A stretch of DNA of 47,699 bases from DATGZH01 sp035297265 (lineage in GTDB: Bacteria > Actinomycetota > Acidimicrobiia > Acidimicrobiales > RAAP-2), in NCBI GenBank assembly GCA_035297265.1, contig DATGZH010000037.1, forward strand, positions 1 through 47,699, read 5' to 3'. Shown in pieces: positions 8,298-15,804 of this stretch; within the stretch, counting starts at the first letter, position 1; each line of letters opens with the position of its first letter. The translations under genes were made by a program, and so were the position numbers. The notes under the pieces are model-generated. The model was not told the origin of the DNA and searched no databases. It worked only from the letters and a program-made list of their open reading frames with translations.

Positions 8298-9665
8298 CTA
8301 CGTCTCGCCCGTGCGCCGGCGGAGCTCGGCCACCAGCTCGGCGAGCGGCACCCGGACCTGTTCGGTCGAGTCGCGGTCCCGCACGGTCACCGCCCGGTCC
8401 TCGAGCGAGTCGAAGTCGACGGTCACGCACCAGGGCGTGCCCACCTCGTCCTGGCGCCGGTAGCGCCGCCCGATCGACTGGGTCACGTCGTAGTCGCACA
8501 TGAAGTGGGGCTGGAGGAGGTGGAGGACCTCCTTGGCGAGGGGCTCCAAGGTGTCCTTCTTCGAGAGCGGGAGGACGGCCACCTGATAGGGGGCGAGCCG
8601 CCAGTGCAGGCGCAGCACCGTACGCTCCTCGCCCGCCACGACGTCCTCGTCGTAGGCGTCGAGGAGGAAGGCCATCATCGTGCGGGTGGCCCCGGCCGCC
8701 GGCTCGATGACGTAGGGCACGTAGCGCTCGCCGGTGGCCTGGTCGAAGTACTCGAGGCGCTCCCCCGAGGCCTCGGCGTGGGCCCGCAGGTCGAAGTCGG
8801 TCCGGTTGGCGATGCCCTCGAGCTCGTCCCAGCCCCAGGGGAACAGGAACTCGACGTCGGAGGTGGCCGTCGAGTAATGCGACAGCTCGTCGGCCTCGTG
8901 TGGCCGCAGCCGGAGGTGCTCGGCCTTGATGCCGAGGTCCGAGTACCAGCGGAGGCGCTCTTTCGTCCAGTACCCGTACCACTCGTCGGCCTCGGCGGGC
9001 GGCACGAAGAACTCCATCTCCATCTGCTCGAACTCGCGGGTCCGGAAGACGAAGTTCTGCGGGGTGATCTCGTTGCGGAACGACTTGCCCACCTGGGCGA
9101 TGCCGAAGGGCGGCTTGCGCCGCGTGGTGTTGAGCACGTTGGCGAAGTTGATGAACATGCCCTGGGCCGTCTCGGGGCGCAGGTAGGCCACGGTGGCGTC
9201 CTCTTCGACCGGCCCGGCGTAGGTCTTGAACATGAGGTTGAAGGAACGGGCCTCGGTGAGGTCGCTGGACCCGCAGTTGGGGCAGACGCCCTCGATCTTG
9301 TCGGCCCGCCACCGCTCGTGGCAGTTGCGGCAGTCGACGAGGGGGTCGGTGAAGTTGGCCAGGTGACCCGAGGCCGCCCAGACGGCCGGGGGCGACAGGA
9401 TCGCCGCGTCCAGGCCGACGACGTCGTCACGCAGCTGGACCATGCTGCGCCACCAGGCGTTCTTCACGTTTCGCAGCAGGTTCACGCCGAGCGGGCCGTA
9501 GTCGTAGGTGGAGCGGAACCCGCCGTAGATCTCGGCCGAGGGGAAGATCAGGCCGCGGCGCTTGCAGAGGTTGACGACCTTCTCGAGGAGCCCGTCGCCC
9601 GACGGACCGGCGGCGGCGCCTTCCCGGTCGCCGGCGTCGTCGCTCACGATCTCGGCCTTCGTCAC
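8298..9665 (-). CDS. glyS: Glycyl-tRNA synthetase, dimeric class II type
   Basis: This 455-residue enzyme charges tRNA-Gly. It is the single-chain eukaryote/archaea-like form common in actinobacteria, not the alpha/beta form. An N-terminal RRGLIFPSAEIYGG motif is followed by a zinc-ribbon-like CRNC/CPNC pair, class II motif 2 (FRNEITPQNFVFRTREFEQM), the glycine pocket and motif 3 region, and a C-terminal anticodon-binding domain with LPLSKKD and DDVTQS-like features (YDVTQSIGRRYRRQDEVGTP). The GTG start at 9665 overlaps the hemW stop as GTGA, so it is coupled to hemW. The first about 20 residues are poorly conserved and the true start could be slightly internal. Confidence 0.93.
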   Translation of the reverse strand: MTKAEIVSDDAGDREGAAAGPSGDGLLEKVVNLCKRRGLIFPSAEIYGGFRSTYDYGPLGVNLLRNVKNAWWRSMVQLRDDVVGLDAAILSPPAVWAASGHLANFTDPLVDCRNCHERWRADKIEGVCPNCGSSDLTEARSFNLMFKTYAGPVEEDATVAYLRPETAQGMFINFANVLNTTRRKPPFGIAQVGKSFRNEITPQNFVFRTREFEQMEMEFFVPPAEADEWYGYWTKERLRWYSDLGIKAEHLRLRPHEADELSHYSTATSDVEFLFPWGWDELEGIANRTDFDLRAHAEASGERLEYFDQATGERYVPYVIEPAAGATRTMMAFLLDAYDEDVVAGEERTVLRLHWRLAPYQVAVLPLSKKDTLEPLAKEVLHLLQPHFMCDYDVTQSIGRRYRRQDEVGTPWCVTVDFDSLEDRAVTVRDRDSTEQVRVPLAELVAELRRRTGET

Positions 9666-10825
9666 GCCCGGGAGGCTATCGGCTGCCCGGTGGACCGCCC
9701 GACGGCGCGGGGCGCGGGCGCGTCGGCGACGAGCCGCGCGCTGAGCGCGTTGGCGAGGAGCCGGCCCCGCACCGTGAGCACGGCGCGGCCACCGGCCCGG
9801 GTCACGAGGCCGTCGAGGTCGGGCGAGTCGGGCAGGGCGGCCACGGGCACGCCGTCGGCCGTGCGGAGGGCGAGAACGAGGGCCTCGAAGCGCCGCGCCT
9901 CGGTCGAGAGGACCTCCTCGCCGGCCACGGGGGAGCGGCCGGCTTCGACGGCCGCCACGTAGCGCTCGGGCGTCCGCACGTGCCAGGAGCGGCGGCCCGC
10001 CCGGTGGGAGTGGGCCGCCGCCCCCACCCCGAGGTAGTCGCCCTGTCGCCAGTACAAGAGGTGGTGGGCGCACTCGTGGCCCGGACGGGCCCAGTTCGAG
10101 ATCTCGTACGAGCGGAGGCCCGCCGCGCCGAGCAGGGCGTCGGCCCGCTCGTAGCGACGGGCCTGGACGTCGTCGTCGGGGTGGCGGTCGGGCGCCGCGG
10201 CGAGCGGCGTGCCGGGTTCGACGGTGAGGGCGTAGGCGCTCACGTGGGGCGGGGGGGCGGGCAGCGTGAGCACCTCGGCCAGCACCGCCTCCCAGTCGGC
10301 GTCGCTCTCGGCCGCCGCCCCGAAGATGAGGTCGACGTTGTAGCTCGCCATGCCGGCCGCCGCGGCGAGCGACGTGCACCGCTCGGCCGCCCCGGGAGAG
10401 GGCCGCCGGCCCAGGCTGTCGACCACGTGGCGCCGGGTCGACTGGATGCCGAACGACAGCCGGTTGACCCCGGCCTGGCGGTACGTGGCGAAGCGCGCCT
10501 CGTCGGCGTCCTCGGGGTTGCACTCCACCGTCACCTCGGCCCCCGGGACGAGCGGGACCTCGGCCAGGATGCGACAGAGCTCTTCCGCCGGGAGGCGTGA
10601 CGGGGTGCCGCCCCCGAAGAACACGCTCGTGGTCGGGGGCAGGGCACCGTCGTCGGCCGCCCGGCGGAGCTCGGTGCAGCAGGCGTCCACGTAGCGGCCC
10701 ATCAGGTGGTCCCGGTCGGTGTAGGTGGCGAAGGCGCAGTAGTCGCAGCGGGCCGCGCAGAACGGCACGTGCACGTAGACCCCGAACAAGGCCGCGCCCG
10801 TCCCGGCCACCGGTGGCCCGCTCAC
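9662..10825 (-). CDS. hemW: HemW-type radical SAM protein (heme chaperone)
   Basis: This 387-residue HemN/HemW-family radical SAM protein shows VYVHVPFCAARCDYCAF, with the 4Fe-4S ligands C23, C27 and C30, then FFGGGTPS and the SAM-binding VTVECNPEDAD. The C-terminal HemN domain contains YEISNWARPG and YLGVGAAAHS. HemW proteins bind heme and are not true coproporphyrinogen dehydrogenases, and many databases mis-annotate them. The CX3CX2C-F spacing and the length favour HemW. The GTG start at 10825 overlaps the recO stop (GTGA) and its own stop overlaps the glyS start. Confidence 0.9.
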   Translation of the reverse strand: MSGPPVAGTGAALFGVYVHVPFCAARCDYCAFATYTDRDHLMGRYVDACCTELRRAADDGALPPTTSVFFGGGTPSRLPAEELCRILAEVPLVPGAEVTVECNPEDADEARFATYRQAGVNRLSFGIQSTRRHVVDSLGRRPSPGAAERCTSLAAAAGMASYNVDLIFGAAAESDADWEAVLAEVLTLPAPPPHVSAYALTVEPGTPLAAAPDRHPDDDVQARRYERADALLGAAGLRSYEISNWARPGHECAHHLLYWRQGDYLGVGAAAHSHRAGRRSWHVRTPERYVAAVEAGRSPVAGEEVLSTEARRFEALVLALRTADGVPVAALPDSPDLDGLVTRAGGRAVLTVRGRLLANALSARLVADAPAPRAVGRSTGQPIASRA

Positions 10826-11559
10826 GAGAGGCCGGCCACCGCGCGCACGCTGCGGAGTCGCCGGTCGAGGTGCGCCTCCATGGCCTCGGTGGCGAGGGCG
10901 GTCACCTCCTCGCTGCCCGGCGGCGGGGGGCCGGCCAGCAGCTCGCCGAGGCCGCCGGAGAGGATGCGCCGGAGGAGGGCCAGGGCCTCGGGCGACACGG
11001 CCCGGCCCCGTCGGCACCGCCGGCAGAGGGCCCCGCCCTCGGTCAGGTCGAAGGCCACGAGCGTCACGTCGTCCTCGGTCTCGCCGCAGCTCACGCAGCG
11101 GTCGAGCACGGGCCCGGCTCCCTCGGCCACGAGGGCCTTCATGCAGAAGGCCGGGACCACGAGGAGCGGGTCGCGCTCGGGCTGGTCGAGGACCCGGAGC
11201 GCCCCGACGAGCATCGAGTAGAGCCCAGAGTCGGCGTGGCGCTCCTGGGCCAACTGGTCGGCCACCTCGAGCAGCATGCAGCCCTTCGCCACCCGGTCGA
11301 GGTCCTCGCGCACCACCCGGAAGGCGTCGATCACCTCCACCTGGTTCACCACGTCGAGCTCGCTCCGGCCCTGCCACAAGAGCGCGGCCACGTGGGTGAG
11401 GGGTTCGAGCCGGGCCCCGAACTTGCTCGCCGTTCGGCGGACCCCCTTGGCCACGGCCCGCACCTTGCCGTGCCCCTCGGTCAGGAAGACGACGATGCGG
11501 TCCGCCTCGCCCAGCCGGTAGGTGCGGAGCACCACCCCCCGGTCCTTGAACAGGCTCAT
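10822..11559 (-). CDS. recO: DNA repair protein RecO
   Basis: RecO loads RecA onto SSB-coated single strands in the RecFOR pathway. The 245-residue protein starts with the OB-fold (YRLGEADRIVVFLTEGHGK) and continues with the helical domain. It carries a four-cysteine zinc site CVSC...CRRC near residues 170-200. The ATG at 11559 overlaps the stop of the small membrane-protein gene (ATGA). Linkage to a uppS-family gene matches actinobacterial chromosomes. Confidence 0.93.
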   Translation of the reverse strand: MSLFKDRGVVLRTYRLGEADRIVVFLTEGHGKVRAVAKGVRRTASKFGARLEPLTHVAALLWQGRSELDVVNQVEVIDAFRVVREDLDRVAKGCMLLEVADQLAQERHADSGLYSMLVGALRVLDQPERDPLLVVPAFCMKALVAEGAGPVLDRCVSCGETEDDVTLVAFDLTEGGALCRRCRRGRAVSPEALALLRRILSGGLGELLAGPPPPGSEEVTALATEAMEAHLDRRLRSVRAVAGLS

Positions 11560-11768
11560 CGCTCGGCCTCGCGCTGCTCGGCCTGCGACGTCGTCGGGCG
11601 CGGCGGGCTCGGCCGCCCGCTCAGCAGGTTGCCCCCGGCCACGAGCACGATGAGCACGGCGACGGTGACGAGCGGGGCGATCACCGCCGTGAACCCGATG
11701 GCCGCGAGATAGCAGAGCACCCCGAGGACGACCACCGAGGCGGCCACGACGATCCGGGTGACCCTCAC
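11556..11768 (-). CDS. Small two-helix membrane protein
   Basis: This protein is 70 residues from GTG 11768. Two hydrophobic stretches (about residues 5-22 and 24-42) form a helical hairpin, followed by a polar tail rich in Pro, Ser, Glu and Arg. It is locked into the operon by 4-nt overlaps on both sides, GTGA with the UppS-like gene and ATGA with recO, so it is almost certainly expressed. I know no named family. Its place between a membrane-associated prenyltransferase homologue and recO suggests a link to the former, perhaps as a membrane anchor (inference). Confidence 0.65.
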   Translation of the reverse strand: MRVTRIVVAASVVVLGVLCYLAAIGFTAVIAPLVTVAVLIVLVAGGNLLSGRPSPPRPTTSQAEQREAER

Positions 11769-12469
11769 GTGGGCACGCCCCCGAAGCGCCGGTCGCGTCG
11801 CTGGAACTCGACGACCGCCTCGTAGAGGCGCGTGCGGGAGAACGCCGGCCACGGCTCATCGCTGAACACGAACTCGCTGTAGGCCACCTGCCACAAGAAG
11901 AAGTCCGGCACCCGTCGGTCGCCCGACGTGATGACGACCAGGTCGGGATCGGGCAGGTCGGGCCACGTGAGCCCGGCCCGCAGCGCGTCCTCGGTGACCT
12001 CGGCCGGGGCGGCGCCGCCGCGCCGCAGGGCCTCCAGGGCGGCGACGATCTCGGCCCGGCCGCTCCCGCCGACGGCGAGCGTCAATGTGAGCACCGGCTC
12101 ACCGGGCGCCGGCTGTCCGCCGAGGTGCGGCCCGAGCGCCGGGTCGGCCGGGGCGGCGACCCGGACCGCCACGCCCGTCGACGCCAGCTGGTCGCCGTGC
12201 GCCGCCAGGAGGGCCGCCCCCTCGGCGGCCAGCGGGGACGCGGCCGCCCCGTCGCTGCCCTGCACGGTCAGCCAGCGCAGGCCGACGAGGAGCGCCCCCT
12301 CCACCAGGTCGAGGAGGCCCCCACCAGCGGCCGGGCGACCGCCTGGGCCCTCGTCCGTCGCCAGCAGGGCCACGTGGGCCGGGACCCGGGCCCGGTCGAG
12401 GGCCTCCGGCTGCTCGTCGGGCGCGGTGGGCCGCCCTCCCCTCGGCGCCTCGGTGGCCTCGTCCGCCAT
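11765..12469 (-). CDS. Degenerate UppS-like (cis-prenyltransferase) protein, probably non-catalytic
   Basis: The 234-residue protein occupies the uppS position next to recO. Its C-terminal 60 residues are plainly cis-prenyltransferase: PDLVVITSGDRR, FFLWQVAYSEFVFSD and RRDRRFGG match the family's RTGGE-R-SNFLLWQ-AYAE and final RRFGG. The N-terminal half has decayed. The hallmark HVAIIMDGNGRWA is HVALLATDEGPGG, losing the catalytic Asp, and TLYAFS-ENW is TVQGSDGAAA. In the C-terminal signature the first Arg is Ile and the Ser after the second Arg is Pro. It therefore probably does not make undecaprenyl diphosphate. A regulatory or partner subunit, as in heteromeric cis-prenyltransferases, is possible. 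The ATG at 12469 lies 7 nt after TAGGTT (leaderless). Confidence 0.8.
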   Translation of the reverse strand: MADEATEAPRGGRPTAPDEQPEALDRARVPAHVALLATDEGPGGRPAAGGGLLDLVEGALLVGLRWLTVQGSDGAAASPLAAEGAALLAAHGDQLASTGVAVRVAAPADPALGPHLGGQPAPGEPVLTLTLAVGGSGRAEIVAALEALRRGGAAPAEVTEDALRAGLTWPDLPDPDLVVITSGDRRVPDFFLWQVAYSEFVFSDEPWPAFSRTRLYEAVVEFQRRDRRFGGVPT

Positions 12470-12476
12470 CGGGCCG

Positions 12477-12482
12477 AACCTA
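12477..12482 (-). promoter_or_regulatory. -10 box of a probable leaderless mRNA for the UppS-like/recO/hemW/glyS unit
   Basis: TAGGTT on the minus strand is separated by 7 nt (CGGCCCG) from the ATG at 12469. There is no Shine-Dalgarno sequence. It lies between the Kelch-gene terminator and the start of this overlapping gene unit. Confidence 0.45.
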
Positions 12483-12511
12483 CCGCCGGCCGGCTCGCAG
12501 CCGTGACGCAG

Positions 12512-12540
12512 GCGGGCGCGCCCGGTCAGGGCGCGCCCGC
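12512..12540 (-). terminator. Hairpin terminator after the Kelch-like gene
   Basis: This is a perfect 12-bp stem, GCGGGCGCGCCC / GGGCGCGCCCGC, with the 5-nt loop GGTCA. It begins 7 nt beyond the stop of the minus-strand Kelch-like gene. There is no T-run, as is usual for actinobacterial terminators. Confidence 0.75.
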
Positions 12541-12546
12541 CCGTCG

Positions 12547-13545
12547 TCAGATCGGTGTGCCGATGAGCACGTGGGGGTGCCGGTTGGCCACGCCGGCCTC
12601 ACCGCCCACGACGTACACCACGTTCTTGACGAAGCCCGCGCCGCCGGCGTCGTCCCGGATCTCCGGCGTGTTCGACGCCGTGACCACCGTCGCCTTCTTG
12701 ATCGAGACGATCTGGACCGAGTTCGGCGAGAAGTCCCCGTCGACGACCACGACCGAGCCCTTGATGAGGGCCACGGACTGCTCGGCGTAGGGCACCGTCG
12801 TCTCCGGCTGGACGACCATGGCGCCGGTGGCCGGCGTGAAGACGATGACCCGCTGCGAGAAGGCATCGGGGCCGCCGTCACCCGCACCGACGATCACGAT
12901 GCTCGTCTTGTACTTCACCGCCGAGCAGAAGCTGCTCGGACTGAGGGCGCTGTAGCCCGTGAGCACCGTCCAACTCGGCGGCGAGGCCGCGGTGTTGAGG
13001 ACGCCGATGTCGCCGTTGTCGAAGTAGTAGACGTTCTTGCCGAGGGCCGCGCCACAGTGCTCGTTACCGTTGAAGGCCGCCGGCAGGTCGCTCGCCGCCG
13101 GGAGGGTGGACCAGGTATTGGTCTTCGTCGAGTAGACGTCGACCGCGGTCACCGTGGTCCCGCCGCAGCCGGTGATGCCACCGACCACGTAGATGTTCTT
13201 GCCGACCACGGCGGCTACTGGGTCCTCGTCCCGGGCGTTCGGGATGGCCGCGGCGCTCGACCACGAGTTCGACGTCGTGTTGTAGACGTCGACGTCGGTG
13301 GTCGCCGGCAGCCCGGAGCCGTCACTGCAGTCGCCCGCACCGCCGGTGATGTCGTAGACGTTGGACTTCACCGTGGCCACGGTCCCCTCGAGGTGCGGGT
13401 TGGGCACCGGGTTGCCGAGCGTCCAGTGCAGGTCGGTGAAGCCAGCCGGTTGGATGGAGCTGGCGCCGGCGGTGGCGCTCAAGCCGATCGGCAGCAAGAC
13501 CGCGGCACCGGCCGCGAGCACCGCGACGAGTCTCAACACACGCAT
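12547..13545 (-). CDS. Secreted Kelch-like beta-propeller protein
   Basis: This 332-residue exported protein has an N-terminal signal peptide: charged MRVLRL, a hydrophobic Ala/Leu/Val core, and probable cleavage near ATAGASS (about residue 29). The mature part contains repeated Kelch-like blades of the form VDVYNTTSNSWSSAAAIP, VVGKNIYVVGGI and VDVYSTKTNTWSTLP, each with a Gly pair and a downstream Trp. That predicts a beta-propeller acting outside the cell; ligand or partner is unknown. Several Cys (CSDGS, GCGG, HCG, FCSA) could form disulfides. The ATG at 13545 follows AGGAGG, and a promoter-like pair and a hairpin terminator flank it, so it is probably monocistronic. Confidence 0.8.
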   Translation of the reverse strand: MRVLRLVAVLAAGAAVLLPIGLSATAGASSIQPAGFTDLHWTLGNPVPNPHLEGTVATVKSNVYDITGGAGDCSDGSGLPATTDVDVYNTTSNSWSSAAAIPNARDEDPVAAVVGKNIYVVGGITGCGGTTVTAVDVYSTKTNTWSTLPAASDLPAAFNGNEHCGAALGKNVYYFDNGDIGVLNTAASPPSWTVLTGYSALSPSSFCSAVKYKTSIVIVGAGDGGPDAFSQRVIVFTPATGAMVVQPETTVPYAEQSVALIKGSVVVVDGDFSPNSVQIVSIKKATVVTASNTPEIRDDAGGAGFVKNVVYVVGGEAGVANRHPHVLIGTPI

Positions 13546-13626
13546 GGGATCGTCCCTCCTCCTGCCGCGGTCAATGTCGGGGCGGATCCCACGGCCTCTG
13601 CCGCGGGCCGGGCCGCGGCCGACACG

Positions 13627-13655
13627 AGCCTGTGCCGGCAACCCCGCCCCGTCAA
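13627..13655 (-). promoter_or_regulatory. Candidate promoter of the Kelch-like gene
   Basis: On the minus strand, TTGACG (13655-13650) and CAGGCT (13632-13627) are separated by 17 nt. The gene starts at 13545, leaving a leader of about 75 nt with an AGGAGG site. Confidence 0.4.
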
Positions 13656-13663
13656 GCGGTCCC

Positions 13664-13678
13664 GACCAAACGTTGGTC
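13664..13678. promoter_or_regulatory. Inverted repeat in the Kelch/dinG divergent region
   Basis: GACCAA-ACG-TTGGTC is a perfect 6-bp inverted repeat with a 3-bp spacer. It sits just upstream of the candidate Kelch-gene promoter and about 60 bp before dinG. It has the size of a dimeric-regulator operator; no regulator is assigned. Confidence 0.35.
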
Positions 13679-13725
13679 CTGGGCGGCCTGGGGACCGACG
13701 GTCCGGGGCCCGGCGCGCCGTCGGC

Positions 13726-13731
13726 CATGAT
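13726..13731 (+). promoter_or_regulatory. Possible -10 box before dinG
   Basis: CATGAT ends 6 nt before the GTG start of dnaG-independent helicase gene dinG. It matches ANNNT of the leaderless-type box seen at other genes but has C for the first T, so it is weaker evidence. Confidence 0.3.
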
Positions 13732-13737
13732 CGGGAC

Positions 13738-15804
13738 GTGGAGGACCAAGGTGCGGGCCAGCGCCCCGAGCCCGATGACACCGTCGACGCCGATGAGGCG
13801 GTCGACCTGCTCGAGCGGGTGGCCCTCGGGCTCGAGGGGGGCGAGCTGCGGCCCCAGCAGGTCGAGATGTGCCGGGCGGTGGCGAGGTCGCTCGCCACGG
13901 GCCGCCACCTCGTGGTGCAGGCCGGCACCGGGACCGGCAAGTCGCTCGCCTACCTCGTGCCCGCGGCCCTGGCCGGCCGCAAGGTGGTCGTGGCCACCGC
14001 CACGAAGGCCCTCCAGGACCAGCTGGCCGACAAGGACCTCCCGGCCGTGGCGGCCTCGCTCGACCGCCCGTTCTCCTTCGCCGTCTTGAAGGGGCGGAGC
14101 AATTACCTCTGTCGCCAGCGGGCGGCGGAGATCGCCGACCGCGGCGTCCAAGGGCAACTGGCGGCGGAGACCGAGGACGACGAGGCGCACCGGCCCCCGG
14201 CGGGCACGCCCAAGGGCCTCGTCGACGAGGTGCGCCGGCTGCTCGCCTGGTCGACCACCGCGGCGACGGGCGACCGGGCCGATCTGCCCTTCGAGCCGGG
14301 CGGCCGGGCCTGGGCCATGGTCAGCGTGGGCGCCCGGGAGTGCCCCGGCGCCTTCCGCTGCCCGTCGGGGGCCGAGTGCTTCGCCGAGGCGGCCCGGAAC
14401 GAGGCGGCGGCGGCCGACGTGGTCGTCGTGAACACCCACCTCTACGGGGCGCACCTGGCGAGCGGCGGGGCGGTCCTCCCCGAGCACGACCTCGTGGTCT
14501 TCGACGAGGCCCACGAGGTCGAGGCGGTGATGACCGAGAGCCTCGGCGTCGAGATCTCGCCCGGTCGCTTCGGCGCCCTCGCCGCGCTGGCCCGTCCGCT
14601 CCTCGGCCGTCCCGAGCAGGCGGAGACGGCCGACGCGCTGCGGGACGTGGCCGACCGCCTGCTCGTCGAGACAGCCGAGCGCCTCGGGTCCCGGGTGCTG
14701 GTCGGGCCGGGTGACGGCGTCGAGGGGGCCGAGGTGGCCGACCGGCGCCTCTCGGACCTCCTCACCCTGGCCTCGATGCGCCTCGAGCAGGTGCTGGCCG
14801 GGTTGCGGGCCGGACGCGACGACCGGCTCGACGACCAGGCCGGCCGGCGGGCCCGGGCCCTGAGCGCGGCGGGCGCCCTCCTGGCCGACGTGGCCCGGCT
14901 GATCGGCCGGGGGGCCGACGACGTGGCCTGGGTGGACGGGAGCCCCCGGGCGCCGCTCCTCCGGCTCTCCCCCATCGACGTGGGTCCGGCCCTCGCCGAG
15001 TCGCTCTGGCCCGTGGTCACCGCGGTCTGCACGAGCGCCACGATCCCGGCGCGCCTGCCCGAGCGTCTCGGGCTCCCGGCCGACGACGTCGACGTGCTCG
15101 ACGTCGGCAGCCCGTTCGACTACCGGTCCCATTCGCTCCTTTACGTCGCCCGCCACCTGCCCGACCGTCGGCGCCCCGAGTCCGAGCCCGCCCTCCACGA
15201 GGAGCTCGCCGCGCTCATCGAGGCGGCCGGGGGTCGCACCCTCGCCCTCTTCACGAGCCGCCGGGCCACCGAGGCCGCGGCGGCGGCCCTCGCCCCCCGC
15301 CTCCCCTACCCGCTCCTCGTCCAGGGCGAGCGGCCGAAGGCCCGGCTCCTCGCCGAGTTCGCCGAGGACGAGTCCTCGTGCCTCTTCGCCACGCTCGGCT
15401 TCTGGCAGGGGGTGGACGTGCCCGGGCGGGCCCTCACGCTCGTCACCCTCGACCGCCTGCCGTTCGCCCGGCCCGACGACCCGCTGCTCGAGGCCCGACG
15501 GGAGCGGGCGGGCGACGCCGCCTTCCGCCTCGTCGACGTGCCGCGGGCGGCCACGCTCCTCGCCCAGGGGGCCGGACGGCTCATCCGGCGGGCCGAGGAC
15601 CGGGGTGTCGTCGCGGTGCTCGACCCCCGCCTGGCCACCGCCAACTACCGCCACGTCCTCCTCGCCGGGCTGCCGCCCATGCGCCGGACGACCGACCGCC
15701 GCCAGGTCGAGGACTTCCTCCGCCGCATCCTCGACGACGCCCCGTCGCCCGACGCCGGCCGCAGCCGGGGGGCCCTCGCCGGCCGCCAGCGCGACGTTCA
15801 GTAG
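13738..15804 (+). CDS. dinG: DinG/XPD-like iron-sulfur ATP-dependent helicase
   Basis: This is a 688-residue superfamily 2 helicase of the DinG/Rad3/XPD type, 5'-3' on DNA, with roles in R-loop and replication-conflict repair. Walker A is AGTGTGKSLAYL. The four Fe-S cysteines are visible as LCRQR and then AREC, FRC and AECF. The DEAH box is VVFDEAHEVE, and VVVNTHL precedes it. C-terminal motifs V/VI are GFWQGVDVPGRAL and LAQGAGRLIRR. The GTG at 13738 is chosen because it gives the usual N-terminal length before the PQQ-E-M motif. The 3' end overlaps the convergent era gene by 7 nt. Confidence 0.92.
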   Translation: MEDQGAGQRPEPDDTVDADEAVDLLERVALGLEGGELRPQQVEMCRAVARSLATGRHLVVQAGTGTGKSLAYLVPAALAGRKVVVATATKALQDQLADKDLPAVAASLDRPFSFAVLKGRSNYLCRQRAAEIADRGVQGQLAAETEDDEAHRPPAGTPKGLVDEVRRLLAWSTTAATGDRADLPFEPGGRAWAMVSVGARECPGAFRCPSGAECFAEAARNEAAAADVVVVNTHLYGAHLASGGAVLPEHDLVVFDEAHEVEAVMTESLGVEISPGRFGALAALARPLLGRPEQAETADALRDVADRLLVETAERLGSRVLVGPGDGVEGAEVADRRLSDLLTLASMRLEQVLAGLRAGRDDRLDDQAGRRARALSAAGALLADVARLIGRGADDVAWVDGSPRAPLLRLSPIDVGPALAESLWPVVTAVCTSATIPARLPERLGLPADDVDVLDVGSPFDYRSHSLLYVARHLPDRRRPESEPALHEELAALIEAAGGRTLALFTSRRATEAAAAALAPRLPYPLLVQGERPKARLLAEFAEDESSCLFATLGFWQGVDVPGRALTLVTLDRLPFARPDDPLLEARRERAGDAAFRLVDVPRAATLLAQGAGRLIRRAEDRGVVAVLDPRLATANYRHVLLAGLPPMRRTTDRRQVEDFLRRILDDAPSPDAGRSRGALAGRQRDVQ

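Noticed and set aside
5199..9962. A 1587-codon open frame on the plus strand, antisense to dnaG, ppdK and glyS
   Set aside because: Its translation is repetitive Gly/Arg/His/Val text with no motif, and the opposite strand carries three intact, well-known enzymes. Long antisense frames are expected at this GC content.
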